From assembly GCA_964247055.1 (NCBI GenBank), contig OZ176053.1:1-64000 (forward strand): a stretch of DNA of 64,000 nucleotides, in the 5' to 3' direction. Made by a program: the position numbers and the translations under genes. This DNA comes from Paragordius varius. Its lineage: Eukaryota > Nematomorpha. Below are positions 55,721-64,000 of the stretch, piece by piece; the first letter of the stretch is position 1; each line of letters opens with the position of its first letter. The notes beneath the pieces were generated by a model that saw nothing but the letters and a program-made list of their open reading frames with translations, searched no databases and had not been told where the DNA came from.

Positions 55721-56108
55721 GCACTACATTCTGGGAACAATATTGCCAAATCAAAAGAGCGACGAGAGAAAAACAAAATCTCTTCAAAATTAAAGTTGAG
55801 GGAATTACGCATTATATTTATGAAATTTATTAAAAAAAATAAGCTAAAATGCGTACAAATATAAAAAATATATATTTTAATTTTCGACTTTAATAGTAAA
55901 GTCTTTATCGAAAAAATATTAAATGAATTGTAACGTAATAAGATGCCTTATATAGTGTGATATAGGTAATTGATGAAAAAAACCAGTAACATTAAAAAGT
56001 ATTGTATACTGGAAAAAATCAATTACCTTTACAACATTATAAAAGACATAAATATGATAAGTGTTATGGATGTGAGATAATTATAGTGGATTGATTAAAG
56101 TGATATTG

Positions 56109-57101
56109 TTATTCTATTAATATATAATTCCAAATAGGAGACAATATTAGACCATCGTCCCTATTAAGTGATGCATTGTTTTTCTTAATTTCTATTGACT
56201 CGCGTATGAGACGCTTGTTGTAGTTTTCTATATTTGTAATCACCTTAGTGTCCGCAATGAAGTGTCCTTCCTTGCAAACGTGTTCAGATAAACCTGAGGT
56301 GGGTTTATTAAGACGAATGTATTGGGAGTGTTCACGTAAACGGACATCTATACTTCTACCACTTTCACCTATATAGACGCTTTCACATGAACATGTGGCC
56401 TTGTATATACCAGGTAGTCTGTTCTTGGGTATCGGATCTTTGTATTTGATTAAGTTGATCAGTTTTGTCATTGGCTTATACACTGTACGGATATTAAATT
56501 TATTGAGAATATTACCGATTTTTGTGGTAACATTATTAATGAAAGGTAAGGTGGCTGTGGATACAAAATTGTTATCTTTTTTGTTTGAGGTTTTGTGAAG
56601 AATTTTATCAAAAAGTTGTTTGGAGTAGCCATTTCGTTGGAACGTATGTTTGAGATTTGATAATTCTGTGGTTAGAGATGCTGAGTCACATAGGTCATAG
56701 GCTCTATGGATGAGTGTTTTAATAACTGAGTGTTTTTGAGCTGGGTGGTGGTGTGAGTGAGCGTTTAGGTAGAGGTTAGTGTGGGTTAGTTTGCGATAGA
56801 TCGTGTGATTGAGATGGCCATCGGGTGTTTTGGTAATGTATGTATCTAAAAAACTTATAGAGGTATTATTGTATTCCATGGTAAAATTAATATTTTTATT
56901 CATTTTGTTTATATGATCAAAAAAATTACGTAACCTGTCTTCTCCGTGGGGCCATATAACAAATATGTCATCAACATAACGTAGCCACATGGTAGGGAGA
57001 AATTCGGAACTGTTAAATATCTGTTTTTCCAGGTTTTCCATATAAATATCTGCAAGGATTGGTGATATGCTTAGTCCCATTGGTGTACCATTGTTTTCCA
57101 T
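56109..57101 (-). CDS. Penelope-like RT (partial) with GIY-YIG endonuclease, left arm
   Basis: Begins in the spacer with GTPMGLSISPILADIYMENL, reverse-transcriptase motif with the invariant PMG-x-x-x-S-P, then LRYVDDIFVIW with the catalytic Asp pair. After a connecting region the C-terminal domain has GIYKATCSCESVYIGESGRS then IDVRLREHS, the GIY...YIG endonuclease with R and H, and ending HFIADTKVITN...NRDDGL. Typical Penelope proteins are 800 aa or more; only the last 330 codons are here because of 5' truncation. The frame is intact. Confidence 0.9.
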   Translation of the reverse strand: MENNGTPMGLSISPILADIYMENLEKQIFNSSEFLPTMWLRYVDDIFVIWPHGEDRLRNFFDHINKMNKNINFTMEYNNTSISFLDTYITKTPDGHLNHTIYRKLTHTNLYLNAHSHHHPAQKHSVIKTLIHRAYDLCDSASLTTELSNLKHTFQRNGYSKQLFDKILHKTSNKKDNNFVSTATLPFINNVTTKIGNILNKFNIRTVYKPMTKLINLIKYKDPIPKNRLPGIYKATCSCESVYIGESGRSIDVRLREHSQYIRLNKPTSGLSEHVCKEGHFIADTKVITNIENYNKRLIRESIEIKKNNASLNRDDGLILSPIWNYILIE

Positions 57102-57981
57102 GTGGCTACGTTATGTTGATGACATATTTGTTATATGGCCCCACGGAGAAGACAGGTTACGTAATTTTTTTGATCATATAAACAAAATGAATAAAAATAT
57201 TAATTTTACCATGGAATACAATAATACCTCTATAAGTTTTTTAGATACATACATTACCAAAACACCCGATGGCCATCTCAATCACACGATCTATCGCAAA
57301 CCAACCCACACTAACCTCTACCTAAACGCTCACTCACACCACCGCCCAGCTCAAAAACACTCAGTTATTAAAACACTCATCCATAGAGCCTATGACCTAT
57401 GTGACTCAGCATCTCTAACCACAGAATTATCAAATCTCAAACATACGTTCCAACGAAATGGCTACTCCAAACAACTTTTTGATAAAATTCTTCACAAAAC
57501 CTCAAACAAAAAAGATAACAATTTTGTATCCACAGCCACCTTACCTTTCATTAATAATGTTACCACAAAAATCGGTAATATTCTCAATAAATTTAATATC
57601 CGTACAGTGTATAAGCCAATGACAAAACTGATCAACTTAATCAAATACAAAGATCCGATACCCAAGAACAGACTACCTGGTATATACAAGGCCACATGTT
57701 CATGTGAAAGCGTCTATATAGGTGAAAGTGGTAGAAGTATAGATGTCCGTTTACGTGAACACTCCCAATACATTCGTCTTAATAAACCCACCTCAGGTTT
57801 ATCTGAACACGTTTGCAAGGAAGGACACTTCATTGCGGACACTAAGGTGATTACAAATATAGAAAACTACAACAAGCGTCTCATACGCGAGTCAATAGAA
57901 ATTAAGAAAAACAATGCATCACTTAATAGGGACGATGGTCTAATATTGTCTCCTATTTGGAATTATATATTAATAGAATAA
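57099..57981 (+). CDS. Penelope-like RT (partial) with GIY-YIG endonuclease, right arm
   Basis: Coding similarity starts at MWLRYVDDIFVIWPHGEDRL, the catalytic motif, so this copy is shorter at its 5' end than the left one. The preceding codons (LSPIGVPLFS, from 57067) are antisense of the left copy and not real. The GIY-YIG domain and stop are the same as in the left arm. No frame damage. Confidence 0.9.
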
Positions 57982-58062
57982 CAATATCACTTTAATCAAT
58001 CCACTATAATTATCTCACATCCATAACACTTATCATATTTATGTCTTTTATAATGTTGTAAA

Positions 58063-58125
58063 GGTAATTGATTTTTTCCAGTATACAATACTTTTTAATG
58101 TTACTGGTTTTTTTCATCAATTACC
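58063..58125. other. Hairpin in the Penelope-like 3' UTR (also at 55965-56027)
   Basis: GGTAATTGATTTTTTCCAGT...ACTGGTTTTTTTCATCAATT plus ACC folds into a stem of two paired blocks (GGTAATTGAT/ATCAATTACC and CCAGTA/TACTGG) with a T-rich bulge. The same hairpin is in the left arm. A 3' structure may serve template recognition by the element's RT; that is inference. Confidence 0.6.
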
Positions 58126-59378
58126 TATATCACACTATATAAGGCATCTTATTACGTTACAATTCATTTAATATTTTTTCGATAAAGACTTTACTATTAA
58201 AGTCGAAAATTAAAATATATATTTTTTATATTTGTACGCATTTTAGCTTATTTTTTTTAATAAATCTTTTCAAAATTATTATAATTTTTAAAAAAGAGTT
58301 TTAATTGATGTTGCTTTAAAAAAATTAAGGTTGGAGAATGAAAATTCAACCATCATTTATTGTAGGTATCGGAGAGATTTCGTTTCTTAGATCGCACAGT
58401 ACGATATAAATATATTTTCCACTTGTTTTTTTAAAACGATTTTAATAGAAAAAACATTCAATGGGGTTAAATAGTGGTAAACTGGTATATTCATATGATT
58501 TTATTTTAAATTTCCGAAGAAACGCATTCAGTTCAATACTATTTTTTTAGAAACGCTATATAATCGATATTCATTCCCTATTTTCCTTTATATACACAAT
58601 TGATTACATCCTTAGCTTTTGTCCGTTACAATGTTTGTTTTAATGATTGTGATATTCTATTAAATGAATTTTAATAAATATTTTTTTAATATATAAAAAT
58701 TTAATATTTACGTGGTTAATTTGTTATGTTTAAATAAGAATTTTATCGGAAAAAGAATTAATATAAAAATTTGGCAAAAAATTAACAAAAATATTATTAT
58801 TCCCCTTTAACAATATTTTAAGATTTTTTACCAAAGATTTCCGACGCCCTTCCCCCACGCTTCTTTTACTTTTTTATAGAATATGATATGGTTAATACCA
58901 TAGTCTTGTTTTTACATTTTTACCAAATATTTATACCCATTAACACTTTTTTTCATGCATGAAACCATGTGATTAAAAGCGGCAAGAAACTCAAGGAGAG
59001 TATTATTATTATTTATATTATTATATACTATAAATATATTTAAAAATATGTTTTCCTTTCAGTAATTATTAATCTTTTTCTTTGTTTTGTGGAGTTTTTT
59101 TTTATTTGTATGCTAAATGTAATTTAAAGAGTAATATAATTCATAAGTCATAAGTCATCAAAAATCATTGTTATACATATTATCTCTTTTTTTTCTCAAC
59201 TACTTGGTGCCTAATTATTTTATTTTTACTAGCCTAGCCATAATTCCCTTATATTTTCTTTTATGATTGCTAGACAGAGTGAAATATCAATATTTATAAT
59301 TTATATCCAAATTAACAACATTTATAAAGATTACCCTTTAATTTTATTTATTTTTCTAGATATTTATTTTTTTTTATA

Positions 59379-62265
59379 AAGAGGGTAAGTGAGAGGGAAG
59401 GCAATGGCAAACCACCCTCGTATATTACTGCCAAAAAATAGTTTTACTATATAAACTTAACGCGACTTTTCAAAGTTGGATGCTGGAACGTACGTTCCTT
59501 AACAGTAACAAAACAAGTGATAATTGAAAAGGAAATGGAAAGATTAAACCTAGATATACTGGGTCTAACAGAAACCAAGCAAAAAGGTAGCGCGAAAGTA
59601 CAAAACGAAAATTATACATTGTTAAGATAGGGGAGAGATGACCAGAAATCAGAAGGCGTTGCAGTATTAATAAAAAACAAATTAAATAAAAGTCTCATTA
59701 GTTATACACCATATACACCCAGAATCATGAGTATTAGGCTGAATGCCAAGCCACTTAAATTTACATACATAGTAGTCTATGCTCCTACGTCAAACGCTCC
59801 CAAAGAAGACATAGAGGACTTTTATGCAACGTTGCAAATAGTTTTGGATGAAACGAAGAAAGGAGATATGATTATCATAGGAGGGGATTGGAACAGCAAA
59901 GTCGGTAGAGGTAGAGTAGATCAAATAGTTGGCCCATATGGATTGGGAGAACGAAACGAGGCCGGTGAAGCACTGATCAATTTTTGTCAAGAAAATGAAA
60001 TGATGATAACCAACACATGGTTTCCACAACACAATTGGAGATTATACACACGGACCTCTCCATGTGGTAAATATAAGAACCAAATTGATTACATAATGTG
60101 TCCTCAAAAATGGAAAAGCTCTATAATCGATACCAAAACAAGCAAAAGCAGCGATTGCTCTAGCGATCATGAGCTTCTAGTAACCAAAATCAAACTTAAA
60201 ATAATTAAAAATAAGGTTAAGCAGATATACAGATATGACACTCGGAACATTCCAAATAGTTTTAGAACAGAAAAAAAAGACAGATTAGAAAGATTGGACA
60301 GTGAATGTAGCTCGGAACAATTATGGGGAACGATAAAAAATGTTGTTAATGAAGTGGCAAAAGAAAAAGTGCAGAGAGTAAAGAGGAAAGATAACAAATG
60401 GATATCAGAAAAGAGTTTAGAGATAGCAGAAAAGAGGAGAAAAGCTAAATTAAGAGGTGATAATAAAATGGTAAAATTATATAACAAAGAATTTCAACGA
60501 CAAACAAGGAAGGATTATGAAGATTTTCTTAATAAACATGTCTGGAAGTGGAATTAAATAACAAAAAAGGATTAATGCAACCATTGTTCCAGAAACTGAA
60601 GCAAATGACTCATAAACCTTTTATATCATCCCAAAAGATTAAAAAAGAGAATGGCACCATATTGTGCAAACAAACAGAAGTACGAGAAAGATGGAAGGAA
60701 TACACCCAAAAACTCTATCAGGCTCCTCAAGCAAAGGTGTTGCAATTAAAAGAAGAAGAACGTGATCGAGATATACTAAGAGAGGAGGTTGAATTAGCCT
60801 TAAAACAAATTCCTAACAACAAAGCTATGGGATTAGACAATATCCCAATAGAGTTCATAAAAGCTATTCCTGTAGAAACGTTACACAAGTTATGTCAAAA
60901 GGTGTGGGAAACATAGTGGCCAAACGACTGGACATCATCTGTATATCTCCCAATATACAAAAAAGTGTACTCCAATGCGAGAACTATCGGAACATATCTC
61001 GTATTAGCCACGCTAGTAAGGTCTTACTAAAAGTATTACAAAACAGGATGCACAGTATCATACAGACAGAAATACCAGAAAATCAAGCCGGATTTATGAA
61101 GGGAAAAAGTACAAGAGACCATATCTAAAACATGAGAAGGATAATGGAAACATCAAAAGAGTTCCAGAAAGAATTATACATGTGTTTTATTGATTACAGA
61201 CAAGCCTTCGATTCAATTAACTATGACTCCCTGTGGGAAACATTAAAGTTAGTAGGGGTATCGTCTCACTTAATAAGATTGATTAGCTCTCTCTATGTTA
61301 AACAAAGAGCGATTATTAGAACATCAGCGGGGGACACAGACGAAATACCTATCTTGAAAGGAGTCAGACAAGGGTGTTGCTTATCCCCTTATCTGTTCAA
61401 TATGTGCACAGAAATGATAATGAGGAATTTGGATGGTAAAAATATTGGAGTAAGAATAGGAGGGAGAACAATCAATAATTTAAGGTTTGCAGACGATACC
61501 ACTCTAATAGCTGAAAGTGAAAATGATTTGAAGGAATTGATTGAAGAGATTCGAAAGAAAAGTTTTAGTTATGGTCTTAAGATTAATCCTAACAAAACCA
61601 AAATATTATGTACAGGAAAAAAGCCTACAATTTTTATAGAAGGAGTAGAAATAGAAATAGTTAAACAGTTAACGTTTTGCGCAATTATTTCAGAGGATGG
61701 GTCTTCAATTCCTGACATCAGAAAGAGAATAGGATTGGGTAGAGAAGCGATGACTAAATTAATAAAGATTTGGAAAAACAAAAGCGTAGGAGTTGAAACC
61801 AAAAAAAGATTACTCTACTGTTTCGTTCTCCCGGTCACCACATATGGATGCGAGAGTTGGACTCTCAGAAAAAGGGACAAAGAAAGGCTCATGGCTTTTG
61901 AAAGGAGCTGCTGGCGTAGGATGCTAGGATACACCTGGAAGGATAAAATCAAGAATGGAAATCTAATTTCAGAAATAAAACCTCAAACAAACATACTGGA
62001 GATAATTCTAAAAAGAAAGTTAACATATTTTGGTCATGTCATGCGATCGAATTCTCTGGAGAAAGATACAATGTTTGGGAAGGTAGAAGGGCAAAGGAAA
62101 CGAGGCCGACCACCGATGAGGTGGTTGGATACGATAAAAGAAGAGACCAAAATGACATTGAAAGAGCTCAATATAGCGGTGAAAGATAGAAAAAAATAAA
62201 AAGAAATAGTTAAAACTATGTCCAAAAAGTCGTTTACGACTTAGGAAAAAACCAACCAAACCAAC
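59379..62265 (+). mobile_element. RTE-type LINE (BovB-like), near full length, broken
   Basis: The 5' region has GGGAAGGCAATGGCAAACCA, the well-known start motif of RTE/BovB elements. Domains follow in RTE order with a very short 3' UTR ending in a CCAACCAAACCAACAA-like tail. It is inserted between the two halves of the mariner-like right terminal repeat. No target duplication found. Confidence 0.87.
59466..62199 (+). pseudogene. RTE endonuclease-reverse transcriptase polyprotein
   Basis: The endonuclease has KVGCWNVRSLT, LGLTETKQKG, VVYAPTSNAP, IIGGDWNSKVGRG, KNQIDYIMCPQKW and SSDHELLV. The reverse transcriptase has ALKQIPNNKAMGLDNIPIEF, FIDYRQAFDSINYDSLWETL, GVRQGCCLSPYLFNM and LRFADDTTLIAES, with the F/YADD pair. 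The C-terminal part reads YGCESWTLRKRDKERLMAFE and GRPPMRWLDTIKEE. Damage: a stop near 59628, frame changes near 60550 and 60900-60940, and a stop near 61126. Four breaks over about 2.7 kb suggest moderate age. Confidence 0.9.
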
Positions 62266-62830
62266 AACACACTCATTTTAGTCCTTCGATTCAAATTGGG
62301 GTAGTTGGATACCCCAGGCCTGTTTAATATCAAATACTTTAAAAAGTATGGAAGGAATCGAAACCATGGCAAAATTTTGCACTTATATAACATTAATAAA
62401 CCGGAATATATAAAAAAATTTATATAAAAACACTTGATATTACTTATTTTAAGCTAAAACCGAAAGGTAAAAATTCCCTCAACGTGACATGTGTTAAATC
62501 ATAAAACTAAAAAATAATACATAATAAACCGCTTTTTCTATTTCTCTCAATGTTAGATGTAATTTATATAAAAAATTAGCTTTAGTTTTACCCTTAAAAT
62601 TAAATGAAGACGATATTTTGCATAAATTTTGTAAAATAATGGCGTCGAAGTAGTTTGAGATGGAACTTTTTTTTCAAAACAAAATTTTATCAATATATTT
62701 TGGCATAGTTATATAATTTTTATCAGGAGAGAAGCATAAATTTAAATTGAACCGTTTCCTTTAGTAGTTTTTTAAAAATATTAATTTAAATTTAGTCTGG
62801 GTTATTTAGATACCCCAATTTGAATCGAAG
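62266..62830. mobile_element. CACTT-ended DNA transposon copy (relative of 5499-5816)
   Basis: Right end AATTTGAATCGAAGTG then TTAA. CCTTCGATTCAAATTGGGGT at 62283 is an inverted partner. The body matches 5499-5816 (GGCGTCGAAGTAGTTTGAGA, TTTTGGCATAGTTATATAAT). The true left terminus may be CACTTTTTTTC at 58944, also next to TTAA, with the RTE LINE inserted into it; this is plausible but not proven. Confidence 0.6.
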
Positions 62831-62882
62831 TGTTAAACGAAAAAAAGTAAATTGTTAATAAAATAAGGAATACATGACTGTA

Positions 62883-64000
62883 ATTATAAAAGGTTATTGG
62901 TAGTTACTAATAAATCTTAATATAGATATTCATTACCACAGGTTACTAAAAAAACCAACATTAATATGAAAAGGCCTTTTTAATTTAGAATGTAAGAATT
63001 TAATGATTTCAGTCCAATGTTTAGGCCTTGATAAGTCTGGATACAATTTAAGTATTTACCCTAAATATAAAAGAAAAAAAAAGACTTTCTGTAATATTTT
63101 CAATTATAATTCACTGTTAAAATGTTAGTAAGTATTAGATAATGCAAAAAACTCGACTGAAAAAATTTTTTTGTTTAGTATGTAAATATATTTTCTAAAT
63201 TGCCTACAATTAAAATCGTTTTTGTTTTGCCAACCTGAAATGATTTTACTTGTTCCACAAAAGTATGCATTTATGGCGCCCCATTCATTAATCCATAAAA
63301 ACGCCCACTCCCCCTCCATGCCACGCCTTGCATTATAAAATGATCAAATCCAAATCGTACTCATAAATGAGATTTTTCATGTAGTATATAAAATAATAAC
63401 CTATTTTTGAAATAAAATTAAAATATAAAATCCGACGCCCCTTCAACTATGGCCCCAGGCGCATTAACTCTCCCTAGCTACGCCTCTACACCGGCAAAAA
63501 TAGATGCCAATGAAGAAAAATTATTAAAAACACATTTTATATAAACAAAAAATATTATTTTCCATATATAATTTTTTATATTTCCTAAGTCATGTTTCTA
63601 CCTATTTTATGCTACTTGGTAAAAATTTATTAGCCCCAAAACTACCCGCTCCCAAAGATATTACCGTTATGTTAAAAATTAAGTTACTTTTAGAGGACAA
63701 AAACGCTATATAACTGTCAAATTTGGTTAAAAACATATATTACAAAAATGTCAATTATACCCAATTTATTGATCAAGTAATTATACCTAAAATAAACCAG
63801 TTTGATGGCCCTTACTCCGTTACTCGAATCGGCGGTCATAATAAAACATGATGTTGTGTTCCCATCTCTGTTTTTAAGAATTATATTACTCTTATGCAAA
63901 GCGTTTGGTCTGTAGATGATAGAATGATGGCGAATCGCACATGAATTCTTTCGATTAGCTAGCTGGCATTGTCAATATCGATTTGACCAGGGAATATAAA
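62883..64000. other. Intergenic AT-rich DNA with a solo transposon end
   Basis: No gene seen. At 63425-63492, CCGACGCCCCTTCAACTATG...GCGCATTAACTCTCCCTAGC then TACGCCTCTA is the inverse of a GC-rich hAT-type end like that at 47438 (GTGGCGTACC...GGGGGCC...GGGCGC). It appears to be a solo terminus without coding sequence. Confidence 0.45.

Larger units (their letters stand above)
55825..58265. mobile_element. Penelope-like retroelement, head-to-head inverted pair
   Basis: Two copies point outward from a 105-bp spacer (56993-57097): left arm 55825-56992 on the minus strand, right arm 57098-58265 on the plus strand, both 1168 bp and nearly identical (I counted two coding differences: Leu/Pro in KLTH/KPTH and His/Arg in HHHP/HHRP). 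Each holds the end of the reverse transcriptase, a GIY-YIG endonuclease and a 284-bp 3' UTR. The arms meet at a short CCATG microhomology. The flanks outside the arms differ, so it is a true insertion in the mariner-like element. Confidence 0.92.
54195..62880 (+). mobile_element. Tc1/mariner-like transposon expanded to 8.7 kb by nested insertions
   Basis: The left end CAGTCATGTATATTTTATTT then TATTAACAATTTACTTTTTT is matched by the inverse at 62840-62880, both next to TA (54193-94, 62881-82). The inner part of the same inverted repeat (ATGGGTATTAATATTTGGTA, TATGGTATTAACCATATCAT, GTGGGGGAAGGGCGT, 54240-54345) is matched by the inverse at 58847-58943. So the right terminal repeat is cut in two by later DNA (58944-62830). 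Inside lie transposase remnants (55016-55720), a Penelope-like palindrome (55825-58265), an RTE LINE (59379-62265) and a CACTT-type element piece. Confidence 0.8.

Noticed and set aside
57067-57098. Start of the right-arm Penelope-like frame at the Met of 57067
   Set aside because: Those codons are antisense of the left copy in the spacer; homology begins at MWLRYVDD.
1-64000. CRISPR arrays, bacterial operons, tRNA or rRNA genes
   Set aside because: The sequence is eukaryotic with introns; I saw no tRNA or rRNA signatures, and the tandem arrays are satellites or telomere.

Overview
The window is the left end of a chromosome from an AT-rich animal genome, most likely an invertebrate. It opens with about 3.16 kb of CCCTAA repeats read inward (TTAGGG on the other strand). 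Host genes have spliceosomal introns: an astacin metalloprotease of propeptide-protease-EGF-CUB layout, a methylglutaconyl-CoA hydratase-like enzyme and a secreted leucine-rich-repeat protein. The U2 snRNA carries AUCAAAGUGUAGUA, a form I recall from fly and nematode U2, which fits a protostome, but I cannot name the species.

Layout: telomere (1-3161); gene-poor subtelomere with small inverted-repeat transposons (3.2-7.2 kb); a U2 snRNA gene on the minus strand split by a 5'-truncated LINE with a restriction-like endonuclease (7263-8323); a cluster of TA-flanked MITEs (9.6-11.3 kb) and an old hAT (11304-13616); an astacin gene on the minus strand (16947-25850) whose introns hold a nearly whole hAT (20827-23568) and other MITEs; a possible RD/DE-rich gene (26217-26931); an AUH-like gene on the plus strand (28722-35104) with a complete-length but broken LINE in one intron; a third hAT (35510-37172); a 114-bp (38-codon) minisatellite of about 27 units (37736-40866); a 1.3-kb long-inverted-repeat element (42628-43927); a fossil LTR-retrotransposon integrase piece (about 45200-45910); a leucine-rich-repeat gene on the minus strand (46771-51533) with a hAT relic in an intron; and an 8.7-kb nest (54195-62880) in which a Tc1/mariner-like element holds a head-to-head Penelope-like palindrome, an RTE LINE and part of a fourth element type.

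The host gene models were built by hand from family similarity, GT/AG borders and intron phase. All nine astacin exons, eight hydratase exons and three LRR exons join in phase, which is strong internal support. The most striking observation is the U2 gene cut exactly at its branch-point recognition sequence by a LINE of the kind described as Utopia. The nested and palindromic elements come next. Most of the remaining sequence is AT-rich intergenic DNA with no recognisable coding or RNA signal.
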